Assembly (NCBI RefSeq): GCF_003994475.1
Contig: NZ_RZNY01000014.1
Span: 109,952-173,951 of the forward strand
Direction of reading: 5' to 3'
DNA length: 64,000 nucleotides
Source: Paenibacillus anaericanus
GTDB lineage: Bacteria > Bacillota > Bacilli > Paenibacillales > Paenibacillaceae
Below the pieces are notes generated by a model. The model saw nothing but the letters and a program-made list of their open reading frames with translations, was not told the DNA's origin and searched no databases. Positions 26,666 to 35,303 of the stretch are shown here, in pieces (position 1 is the first letter of the stretch; each line of letters opens with the position of its first letter). The translations under genes and the position numbers were made by a program.

Positions 26666-27409
26666 TCATTGCTTATAGAATTTCGTCTGTTTGATCAATG
26701 CATCAATTTCCTGCATGCACGGCATCTCTTCAACATCTTTATAATCTGTACTCCCTAATAGAGAGATCTCCAACAGCAATTTGTCTAACTTGAGCAAAAT
26801 CTCTTCATTCGCCCCAAGATACCCTGCTACGTAGGCTAAGTACTCATTGTAAAGATCCGTTTTTTCTTGGATCAGTTTTTTAGAAAATTGAGTAGGTCTT
26901 TGCGAACTGGCAAAAGTAGAGAACTCTGATGCATCGAACACACTGAGTTTGTTAAGGATTCCACGGATGTTCAGGTAAAAAAGTTTTTCGACCTCATAAA
27001 TGACAGAGATGAACTTCTTATAGCTTAATTCCGCGGGATCAAATCTTTGAAGAAGGACATCTAACAAGGTTTCTTTTTTCTTAGCTATTCGCTCTAACTG
27101 ATCTAAGGCAAGGGAAACATCCTTCTTAAACACTTTTTCATTTCGGAAATGGCTAAGTGCTTCTATATAATCTTCATGCGTTTTGATGTCTTTGACAGGC
27201 GTCACTACCGGAAGTTTGAAGAGTGAAGAATAACTTCCATAAAGTACAACAAGGAGACTAATAAACAATAAAGTTACGCCGAAAGCTGTCTCAAGGACAT
27301 TTGCTCCGCCAATTTCCACCCCTAATAACCCAGGTGACAGGACTACAATGTTCAGAAATACAACACCAACAATAAGTCCGAGCAGTTTGATGGCTCTCGC
27401 AATATTCAA
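26666..27409 (-). CDS. Membrane protein of VWA/TelA module (XpaC-like role)
   Basis: 247 residues. Two N-terminal transmembrane helices (about 8-28 and 41-60) then a helical cytoplasmic domain with alternating hydrophobic and charged residues. Not clearly assigned; by topology and position it resembles XpaC, which pairs with TelA-type YaaN in B. subtilis. First gene of the minus-strand operon 27409-23547. Probable role: membrane platform for the VWA and TelA partners (inference). Confidence 0.75.
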   Translation of the reverse strand: MNIARAIKLLGLIVGVVFLNIVVLSPGLLGVEIGGANVLETAFGVTLLFISLLVVLYGSYSSLFKLPVVTPVKDIKTHEDYIEALSHFRNEKVFKKDVSLALDQLERIAKKKETLLDVLLQRFDPAELSYKKFISVIYEVEKLFYLNIRGILNKLSVFDASEFSTFASSQRPTQFSKKLIQEKTDLYNEYLAYVAGYLGANEEILLKLDKLLLEISLLGSTDYKDVEEMPCMQEIDALIKQTKFYKQ

Positions 27410-27524
27410 AAATACACACCTCCAACACTTATTGCGCTAACGGATAATATAGTCCACTTCCAATATATAGATTTATCAATTTATTTATGCGAACAAGGTG
27501 AACAAGGTACAAGCAATGTGGTTG

Positions 27525-27905
27525 TACTAGGACTTGCTTGAGAAGGAGTTTATGATCGTTCATTTTGATCAATGGGGAGCGGGAAAGCATATTACTTTTT
27601 TGAGTCTAAATAAGCAACGAGCTTACTTATTAGATGATGCATAGGCTACTCATTTGGTACGTACATAGGGGTTCAAGGTGCTGCAAAAGTACTTGTAAAA
27701 TATATAGGTTATATTGAAATCTGACAGGTTGCCGACATTACAAAGAGTGAAGGAGATAGTTTTGAAAATGTCTTAAGGGAGGTAAGGACAGTTGATAACA
27801 AACAAGATATAGAAAGACTAGAATAACAGCCATCGTTAACTCTAAGAGTTTTTGCTAGAAAATTTGGAGGAGCGGGTTACTTTACCAAATTTTCTGGTTG
27901 TCATG
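27525..27905 (+). pseudogene. Decayed alpha/beta hydrolase, copy 2 (ancestral order)
   Basis: Interrupted plus-strand stretch still readable as the same hydrolase as 35304-36153: Y-stop-DLLEKEFMIVHFDQWGAGK, then YYFFESK…SLL, GYSFGTYIGVQGAAKVLVKYIGYIEI (nucleophile region), QVADITKSEGDSFENVL…DIERLE and RKFGGAG. Several in-frame stops. Importantly the segments are in one orientation and in the order nucleophile elbow then QVAD helix, which shows what copy 1 looked like before its inversion. Gene is lost beyond about 27905. Confidence 0.7.
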
Positions 27906-28061
27906 TTCGATGTTGTGTCATCAAAAATACTCAACATTCTACTTGGAAGATGGCAGAATACTAATACGTTTGGAGTAGAGAGACTTATGGAGAGCCGAGC
28001 AATTTAGCACTTTGCCATTTATATATGATAATCACGAAATGATGGTGAAAATGATGTTTTA

Positions 28062-28579
28062 TTGAAGTATAAGGCTTCCCTTCTGGGCTTGGTCGAGAAT
28101 CTAAATTGGACCTATAGGATATATAAAGAAGTGGGGAAGATGGCAGTCAAGGATCAACTGGAAACGGTGGATTTGAAAGATCAAATTGAACAACGGGGAA
28201 GAGGAAACGGCTTTACGGAAACAGCAGAAGTTAGAGAGAAAAGTGAACTCGTAAATTATAGTTCTTAACAGAGGGTTTAAAGGTCTTTTTCGACAAATTC
28301 AGTTTGATAGTGAAATGCTAAATAGAAATGATAAAAGAGAAGGAAGATGAGGTATCAAGAAACAAAGAGGTTATTAGACTTGCGGAACAAGGACTTCATT
28401 CTAAGGAGATAGAGCAGTTGAATTCAGCTCTCCAAACTTATATCGCAGTTTGGCGAGAATTATTCAAGGATGCTTATACGCCTAATAGGAAAATGATATT
28501 TAGCACGATTATTGGATGCATCAGGGTCTACAGAGATTTAGTAGAACTAGAGCTGAAAATAGATATCAATTCATTTTAG
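28062..28579 (+). pseudogene. Possible relic of a serine recombinase C-terminus
   Basis: Two short frames (28062-28268 and 28328-28579). The second ends NRKMIFSTIIGCIRVYRDL, then VELELKIDINSF, resembling the end of large serine recombinases, where a helical coiled region is followed by 'IxxIxVYxDxVExxxK'. No catalytic domain remains. The rest of the 27.9-28.95 kb gap is AT-rich and without recognisable genes. Weak evidence; could be another short gene. Confidence 0.3.
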
Positions 28580-28949
28580 TCAACCGTTGGTGCAAACAAT
28601 ATAATGAAACGTTAAAAATGACGATACGAGTAAGATTTTGTTGCATCGAAATAATGTAATTAATAGATTATTAGTGGATAGTGATAGGTCCTTGGAATCA
28701 TGCGGGCTTTTTTCATACCAAAACTATCCAACCCTATGGTATAGTAGAGAAAAATAAAGGGGAATTATAGAATTTTTAGGAAGAAAATCAATTATTTTTT
28801 TAGGTACATAGTCCTTTAGATTTGATTTTTCAAAAATTAGAATGTGCTAAATTAATAATCAAATATCGTAAGAAGATTGGCCTAAAATCTGTGTAAATAT
28901 AATTTGACAAATTTCTAAATTTTTAAATTTAATTAAAGGAGAGAGACTG

Positions 28950-31211
28950 ATGCCTAAAATACCTTTTAATGTTCATGCTTATACTGCTCGACTAATAGGA
29001 AGGGAGAATGTATCAAAATTAGAAGGCGCAGTGCTAGAATTGGTAAAAAATACATATGATGCAGATGCAGCGATTTGTGTACTTTATTATGAAAAATCGA
29101 CAAAGACTCTATATCTAGCGGATAATGGAATTGGTATGACAGAAGGAATCATAAGTACTCATTGGATGACTATAGGGAATTCCTCGAAAGTTAATAACTA
29201 TATGACTCCTAGTGGAAGAATTCAAACAGGAGCAAAGGGAATTGGTAGATTTGCATTAGATCGGATTTCTGATGTATGTCAAATGCTTACTATTAATGGG
29301 AGTACTAATCTCGAGTGGAATGTTAACTGGAGTGACTTTAATTCCGGCAAGACTATAACTGAGGTTTACGCTGATCTAAATCCAGTAACCTATTCTATTA
29401 ATGATTTTTTTAGTAAAACTAAAAACACTTCATTGAAAAAACTTGTAAGAGAGAACTTTAAATCAACAGGAACCGTATTTAAACTCAGCTCACTAAGAGA
29501 CGAATGGTCGGATACTTTAGTAGAAAGAATAAAAAACAACCTAGCAACGCTAATCCCTCCGGAAATAGAGAATATTTTCAAAGTATACTTTTTTTGCGAA
29601 GATACAGAGGAAGAAAAGGCAAAAGTAAGTATGAATAACGGTCTTTTTTCTTATGATTATAAAATGGACTTTTCATGTGAACTAGATGGAAGAATCATTA
29701 CTAAAGTATATCGTAATGAATTTGATTTTAAAGGACAATTTGAAACTATAATGCTTGAAGCAGGATTTAACTCTAAAGATAGGGATTATTTTAATGGAGA
29801 TCCAATAATTTTTGAAAGAACAATTGGCGAAATGCTGCCCAGTAAAAATGTAGAGACACCTAACACAATAGGAAAGTTCTCTGGTGTTATGTATTTCTCT
29901 AAGCAGACCTCTACCTTAGATGAAAAAGAAAAGTACTTTTATAAGGATTTTTCTAATAGAAAGGACTATAGAGATACTTTTGGTGGGATAAAAATGTATC
30001 GGGATCATTTTAGAGTCCGTCCTTATGGTGAGCCAAAGACATCAAATTATGATTGGTTACTATTATCAAATAGAAAAACGAAGTCTCCTGCTGCGATCTC
30101 TCATACAACTGGAAAATGGAGAGTCAATTCAGACCAGATGATAGGAACGATATATATATCCAGAACAAATTTAACTTTACCTGATCAATCAAACAGGGAA
30201 GGTATAGTAGAAACAAAAGAGTTTGCTGACCTAAGAGAGATATTATTAGGAGTTCTCAAATTTTTTGAAGAGGATCGTCAATATGTATGCAGATTATTAA
30301 GTAAATACTATGATGCTACTCACTTTACAGAACAATATGAGAAAGAAATAAACGACAAAGCGAGTAAAGAAGAAAAAAACAAGAAAAAAAAGCATGGGAA
30401 ATATTCATCCGCTCCAGAGTATATTGAGGTTTCAAAGGTAAAGACAGTCCTTGAAAACAAGGACATTAAAATTCGTGATCTTGAGGATGAAAATAGATTA
30501 TTAAGAACTTTGGCCACTACAGGGATTGTAACAAATACCTATATACATGAAATTAAAGACTCTACTCATAAATTGAGTATGAAAATTATTATGGCTAAGG
30601 AAGCATTAGAATTTGATGATAATAAAGAAGAGGCCATTGAATATATTAACGCTGCTAATGAAATAAAAAACTCGTTCAACTCATGGTTCAAAGTAACAAT
30701 TGAATCTGTCAGAAGAGACAAGCGATCTATGAAAGAAGTCAATCTTCAAACATTAATACAGGAACTTATAACTTCATGGAATGAAGTGGAAGAGGATAAG
30801 GGTGTCCATATTGGACTAGAGATGGAAGAAGTGACATTCAAGTGTTTTCCATATGAAATTGAAAGCCTATTAAATAATCTACTCACTAATAGTTTCACCT
30901 CCTTTAGTAGTGTTAGGGTAAACAATAAAGAAATCAATATAAAAGTAACATCTGCAGAAAATAATGGGATTATTATAGATTATCATGATACTGGTGTTGG
31001 TCTTAGTGCTGCGTATAAAAGCAACCCGGAACGAATCTTGGAGGCATTTGAAACTGACAAACGAAACGAACTCGGTGAACAAATAGGTACTGGTATGGGA
31101 ATGTGGGTAATTGTGAAGACTGTAAATGAATATAATGGGACTATAGATCTTTCTAAAAATTCATCCAGTGAGAATGGATTTTACATTAGTATTGTACTAA
31201 ACGGAAAGTGA
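28950..31211 (+). CDS. Double-GHKL ATPase, MORC/paraMORC-like with histidine-kinase-like C-terminus
   Basis: 753 residues. N-terminal HATPase_c_3-type domain: ELVKN (Glu30, Asn34), DNGIGM (58-63), HWMTIGNSSK (71-80), GAKGIGRFA (94-102), as in MutL/Hsp90/MORC ATPases, followed by an S5-like region to about 350. Residues about 445-525 are charged coiled-coil. The C-terminal third is kinase-like: THEIK-type H box (His533 in YIHEIKD), N box (Asn647 in NLLTNS), G1 (Asp680, DTGVGLS), G2 (713, GTGMGMWVIV). No membrane helices. First gene of a tight four-gene operon with receiver, HNH nuclease and DNA methylase. Prokaryotic MORC/paraMORC ATPases are known from restriction-modification neighbourhoods. 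RBS AAAGGAGAG. Confidence 0.9.
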   Translation: MPKIPFNVHAYTARLIGRENVSKLEGAVLELVKNTYDADAAICVLYYEKSTKTLYLADNGIGMTEGIISTHWMTIGNSSKVNNYMTPSGRIQTGAKGIGRFALDRISDVCQMLTINGSTNLEWNVNWSDFNSGKTITEVYADLNPVTYSINDFFSKTKNTSLKKLVRENFKSTGTVFKLSSLRDEWSDTLVERIKNNLATLIPPEIENIFKVYFFCEDTEEEKAKVSMNNGLFSYDYKMDFSCELDGRIITKVYRNEFDFKGQFETIMLEAGFNSKDRDYFNGDPIIFERTIGEMLPSKNVETPNTIGKFSGVMYFSKQTSTLDEKEKYFYKDFSNRKDYRDTFGGIKMYRDHFRVRPYGEPKTSNYDWLLLSNRKTKSPAAISHTTGKWRVNSDQMIGTIYISRTNLTLPDQSNREGIVETKEFADLREILLGVLKFFEEDRQYVCRLLSKYYDATHFTEQYEKEINDKASKEEKNKKKKHGKYSSAPEYIEVSKVKTVLENKDIKIRDLEDENRLLRTLATTGIVTNTYIHEIKDSTHKLSMKIIMAKEALEFDDNKEEAIEYINAANEIKNSFNSWFKVTIESVRRDKRSMKEVNLQTLIQELITSWNEVEEDKGVHIGLEMEEVTFKCFPYEIESLLNNLLTNSFTSFSSVRVNNKEINIKVTSAENNGIIIDYHDTGVGLSAAYKSNPERILEAFETDKRNELGEQIGTGMGMWVIVKTVNEYNGTIDLSKNSSSENGFYISIVLNGK

Positions 31212-31227
31212 TTAAGGGGGGCAAGAA

Positions 31228-31848
31228 ATGTGCCGAGTTGGTTTCGTAGATGATGACTTTGATGAATTCGGGAATTATAAGAAAAGACTTGCGCGTAGAG
31301 GTATTGATTTGCATTTTGTGGATAATTGTTTATCCTTGCATGATATTCTAGATTGGGTATTAAACAACACGATCGAATGCTTACTGGTTGATCATAAATT
31401 GACTGCTAAGTATGATTTTTACGGAACGAAGGTAGTTGCTTTTATTAACAATCACTTGCCAGATCTCCCATGTATCATTTTAACAAACTTTCCTGGTGAC
31501 TCAGCCGACGACAAATTAGTAATGAAAAATCTTATATTTGATCGAAATATTCTATCAAGCGATGGTGAGAAATTCAATAACTTTTGTGAGATAGTCAAAC
31601 AATCAACAGAGGTATTTAAAAATCGATTAAATCTTCATCTTGATGAGTATGCTGTGTTATTAGAAAAGAAGACTAATCAAGAAATCACAGCTGAAGAAGA
31701 AGAAACTTTTCTACATCTTTTTAAAATTTTAAAATCTTACGGTGAAGTCGATGATGTAGCTTCTGAACTACTAAAGCCTGACATTAATCGGAAGATGGAC
31801 AATCTATTAAAGAAACTTGATCATTATATCGACCTTAATAAGGAATAG
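31228..31848 (+). CDS. Stand-alone receiver-like protein
   Basis: 206 residues. N-terminal half resembles a response-regulator receiver: VGFVDDDF (Asp8-10), LLVDHKL (Asp55, phospho-acceptor position), CIILTNFP (Thr86). The usual Lys in beta-5 is not evident; FDRNIL offers Arg106. Residues 125-206 are helical with no DNA-binding domain. 16 nt after the double-GHKL gene, so it probably accepts phosphate from His533 or docks on the kinase-like domain, then acts by protein contact on the nuclease or methylase (inference). RBS AAGGGGGG, ATG 31228. Confidence 0.85.
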   Translation: MCRVGFVDDDFDEFGNYKKRLARRGIDLHFVDNCLSLHDILDWVLNNTIECLLVDHKLTAKYDFYGTKVVAFINNHLPDLPCIILTNFPGDSADDKLVMKNLIFDRNILSSDGEKFNNFCEIVKQSTEVFKNRLNLHLDEYAVLLEKKTNQEITAEEEETFLHLFKILKSYGEVDDVASELLKPDINRKMDNLLKKLDHYIDLNKE

Positions 31849-31869
31849 TAAGATGCTTGGGGGAAAGTC

Positions 31870-32457
31870 ATGCGACTACATGGGGATGTTAAATTAGTTC
31901 GACGAACAAATCTAGTGCAAGAAAATGATTATGCAAAATATAGAACGTCTCTATTGGAAGATTTTGGTGATATTTGCGGATATTGCGGCAAGAGTATAAG
32001 ACTTGCTAACAAAGGTTTTGAAATAGATCATTTTGTACCCGTTTCAATAGATAAAACTAGAGAAACAGATTATACCAATTTGGTTATGTCTTGTTTTGTT
32101 TGTAATAGAAAAAAAGGGAAAAAATGGCCTACCAATAACAAAGAGTTGTGCCATGACGAGAGACAAGGCTTTGTTGATCCAGTAATTGAAGAGTTCGATA
32201 CTCATTTAGGACGAGATCAGTCTGGTGCAATAGAATATTATACAGATGTAGGGGCATATATGTATGGAGTTTTTAAATTTAAGCTTAGACCAACCTCACA
32301 TGTTTGGAAATCTATGGAACTTGTTAAGTGTAAAGAACAACTATATCAAATTAAAAAAGAGAGCATTCAATTTTCGGTAGATGAAATGGAACAATTTATT
32401 GATATACAAGAAGAATTAGACAATCTACTAGAATATTTACTTGGTAAAGGGGAATAA
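31870..32457 (+). CDS. HNH endonuclease
   Basis: 195 residues. Zinc-bound HNH core is complete: Cys36-x2-Cys39 (CGYC), FEIDHFVPVS (Asp53-His54), Asn70 (YTNLV), Cys75-x2-Cys78-Asn79 with Lys81/82 (CFVCNRKKGKK). The rest is helical. The probable restriction component of the operon. 21 nt after the receiver gene and 2 nt before the methylase gene. Note the ATG lies only a few bases after GGGGGAAAG. Confidence 0.9.
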   Translation: MRLHGDVKLVRRTNLVQENDYAKYRTSLLEDFGDICGYCGKSIRLANKGFEIDHFVPVSIDKTRETDYTNLVMSCFVCNRKKGKKWPTNNKELCHDERQGFVDPVIEEFDTHLGRDQSGAIEYYTDVGAYMYGVFKFKLRPTSHVWKSMELVKCKEQLYQIKKESIQFSVDEMEQFIDIQEELDNLLEYLLGKGE

Positions 32458-32459
32458 AA

Positions 32460-34007
32460 GTGGAAGACAAGCAGACAGGGTCATTTTATACCCCAAAATC
32501 CTTAGTTAGTTATATGTCTGAGTATGCTATGCAAAAAGTAAATGCACCTACTATATTGGAACCATCGGCTGGGGATGGGAGATTTATAGATGTTCTTACT
32601 GATTATGACAGTTCAATTGATGCTATTGAAATAGATGCAAATAAAATTGAGTATTTAAAAAGTGTTTGTCCAAATAATAACGTCCAATTGATATGTGCTA
32701 ACTTTATTAAGTATTCCCTTAAATCAAATAAAAAATACAATTTGATTATTGGTAATCCACCCTATATTACAAAAAAGGTTCTCACTGAGGATGAAAGAGC
32801 AATTTCAATAGAGTTGATAAAATATTGGTCACTTCCAGATTCTATTTTTCAAAATTTATGGGTATCCTTTGTTCTTGGGGCATTGAAATTACTAAATGAG
32901 AATGGTGCTATATTCTTTGTGCTTCCTTTCGAATTTCTACAGGTTCATTATGCGGAGAAGTTAAGAAACTTTCTCGAAGAAAAATTTAATTTAATAGAAA
33001 TAACAACATTTAAAGAAAGTGTATTTCCAGACATCGAACAAGATGTTTGCCTAGTATATATGACAAATATATCAGGTATAAAGCCTATAGTAAAATATAC
33101 AACAGTAAAAAACATAGATGATTATAACCCCATAGAATATAGTGAGATTAGAAGAAATAAACCACTTAAAAAGTGGTCTAATTCGATTCTCAACGATGAT
33201 GAAATTGAGTTACTGATGAATTTATCTAACCAGTACACTAAAGTCTCAAGTTTAGGTAACATTTCTCCTGGGATAGTCACAGGTGCTAATGATTTTTTTA
33301 TTATCAACGACTCAGACGCAGAAAGACTAAATTGTAAAGAATTGCTAATACCTATTATACAAAAAGGCTCAAGTGTATCTAAATTATTGCTATTTGCAAA
33401 GGATGATTTTTTAGAGTTAACAGAATTAAATAAGAAGGTTTGGATGCTTAACCTATCAAAAGTTGATATAACCAATATATCAGGTGACTTAAAAAACTAT
33501 TTATCAGAAGGAATGATACGAGAGCTACATAAACGTTATAAGTGTGGACAACGAAAAAGATGGCATGATGTTCCTATAATATCTTCAGGGGATCTTATGT
33601 TTTTTAAAAGATATAACAAATTACCTAGATTAATAGTAAATAGTGCAGATGTATATACAACTGACATTTCTTATAATATCAGATTAAATAATGAATTTGA
33701 TGCACATTCAGTCGCATTTTGTTTTTACAATTCTCTAACTTTGACTTTGTGCGAGTATAGTGGTCGCTTTTATGGTGGTGGAGTAGCTGAACTTGTTCCA
33801 AGCGAGTTTAAATCACTTAGTATACCCTATAAACGTATTCATAAAAGTAGTGTGAAAAAGCTAGATAGAATGTTAAGAGAAAATAAAACTATTGAAGAAA
33901 TAGTAAAGTATGTAGATGGTATTGTATTAAATGATTTATCTCCTAATGATCTTGATGTACTTAAGAAAATTAGAGAGAAATATTTGATACGCCGCTTAAA
34001 ACAATAA
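32460..34007 (+). CDS. N6-adenine DNA methyltransferase (Eco57I/TaqI-like)
   Basis: 515 residues from GTG 32460 (AAGGGGA, 6-nt spacing). N-terminal GSFYTPKSLVSYM, SAM-binding motif I ILEPSAGDGRF (32-42), acidic motif II (IDAIEID), and catalytic motif IV NPPY at 99-102, the gamma-type order of N6-adenine methylases. C-terminal 250 residues have a target-recognition-like region (SSLGNISPGIVTGANDFFII … RWHDVPIISSGD). Strongly AT-rich. As the modification enzyme it should protect host DNA from the HNH nuclease. Last gene of the operon. Confidence 0.92.
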   Translation: MEDKQTGSFYTPKSLVSYMSEYAMQKVNAPTILEPSAGDGRFIDVLTDYDSSIDAIEIDANKIEYLKSVCPNNNVQLICANFIKYSLKSNKKYNLIIGNPPYITKKVLTEDERAISIELIKYWSLPDSIFQNLWVSFVLGALKLLNENGAIFFVLPFEFLQVHYAEKLRNFLEEKFNLIEITTFKESVFPDIEQDVCLVYMTNISGIKPIVKYTTVKNIDDYNPIEYSEIRRNKPLKKWSNSILNDDEIELLMNLSNQYTKVSSLGNISPGIVTGANDFFIINDSDAERLNCKELLIPIIQKGSSVSKLLLFAKDDFLELTELNKKVWMLNLSKVDITNISGDLKNYLSEGMIRELHKRYKCGQRKRWHDVPIISSGDLMFFKRYNKLPRLIVNSADVYTTDISYNIRLNNEFDAHSVAFCFYNSLTLTLCEYSGRFYGGGVAELVPSEFKSLSIPYKRIHKSSVKKLDRMLRENKTIEEIVKYVDGIVLNDLSPNDLDVLKKIREKYLIRRLKQ

Positions 34008-34767
34008 TTATTAGATGTGAGGTAAGTGTAACAGTAAGTGTCACAAAGAAAAATCTTTATCTGCTTAAAATTATGTATTGAACTTAGAATAACTTCGTGA
34101 GTCTGTAAATAGGACGGATTAAATGTAAATATTGATATAACAGGATGATGAGTGGAAGAAACGTGAAGATCTAACCATATAAAGTTCATGAAGTGATTAA
34201 GTATTACGATGGAAGAGCTATAATTATGCAAGTAAGTTTATTTGAATGACTATGAACAAGTATTCAGATAAAATGGAATTTTGTTTCATATGGCAATATG
34301 ACATAAAATGGGCTGTGTAAAAGCTCCGGGACTTAAAGGTAGTCAAACCCAAGGATGACAGTCCCAACGGCTTATGTAAACTGAGTAGCCAATAGATTGC
34401 CAAGGAAAAGTCGCCATATTTACTGCAACACCGCACATAACCCGGCACACTGATCTCTTGGTCAGATGAGCTTTAGAAGTCGCCGTACGCGAGAACAAAC
34501 CAGCATAGCTGATGTTTATTGACCCATACGTATCTGTCATTAATGAGATGTCACAACGCGTTGCGATTGCAATAGCTCTTACTTCTAGATCCAGATTTTG
34601 CTCCTTGATGAGCAATTTGAAGCACTAGACGCTATTACGAAACGACATATGCAAGAGTCGAACATGGTGATGATAAACAAGAATGCAATCTTCCCAAGCA
34701 TTGCGAACAGCGGTATCCACACTTGAGCATATGTAAAACAAAGCGATCAACATCAAATTTAAGATCA
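34008..34767. other. Intergenic after the operon, nothing confidently recognised
   Basis: No terminator is obvious after the methylase. The GC rises sharply near 34310-34620, where a 90-codon minus-strand ORF without RBS lies (34343-34615); its codons do not resemble any family I know. A minus-strand Cys-x2-Cys…HS fragment near 34650-34730 might derive from a transposase zinc ribbon. Probably debris of several insertions. Confidence 0.4.
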
Positions 34768-34810
34768 AAAGACTTGCTCGAAGTCATCGTTACTTTGAGC
34801 AAGTCTTTTG
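34768..34810 (-). terminator. Terminator overlapping Crp/Fnr stop
   Basis: Perfect 13-bp stem (34768-34780 with 34798-34810) with TTTT on the minus-strand 3' side; it includes the last codons of the Crp/Fnr fragment. Confidence 0.8.
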
Positions 34811-35284
34811 CTGTTCATAGACGTATCCTGAACCTACAATGCACGTGTGATCCAAGCAGGCTTGTTCGCATAATTCAACAAGTGCGTCGTAATCTTTTAC
34901 AATCCAGGGCCTTGGGTTTGTGCTTAAGATATTACCAGCAGAGAACCGGCTCAGTACACGAGTGACTGTAACTCTCGTCGTTCCAGCATGTTTGGCTAAC
35001 AGTTCGTGGATTACAGGGATCGTGATTACTATACCTTCCGTATTTGATATGCCGAATTGGCTAAGCAATCGGAGAAGATATTTAAGGACACGTGTCTTCG
35101 CACTATAATAGGAATCTCCCATATGTATAGCTAGATTGCGGTGAGTCATTTCGAGAACGCGATATAGATGAACAAGGAGCTTTGGTTCAGATTCGACCTG
35201 TTGGAGAAATTGAATTTTATCGATGACAATTACTTTGCTAGGTTGTATGGCTTGTGCATCGGCAATGTAACCAACATTGAACAA
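34790..35284 (-). pseudogene. Crp/Fnr-family regulator, 5'-truncated
   Basis: 164 residues from the first ATG; the frame can be followed a little further (…RIGDILGHNTLFNVGY). Contains the end of the cNMP-binding beta-barrel (LFNVGYIADAQAIQPSKVIVIDKIQF), the long dimer helix and the C-terminal winged HTH (IHELLAKHAGTTRVTVTRVLSRF). The first 60-70 residues of the effector domain are missing because the sequence runs into the start of the hydrolase relic on the opposite strand. No start with an RBS was found, so it is probably not functional. Confidence 0.75.
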
Positions 35285-35303
35285 TGTGTTATGACCAAGA
35301 ATG

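Noticed and set aside
34343..34615. 90-codon minus-strand ORF
   Set aside because: No RBS, no recognisable family, low-complexity evidence; kept only as part of an unassigned stretch.
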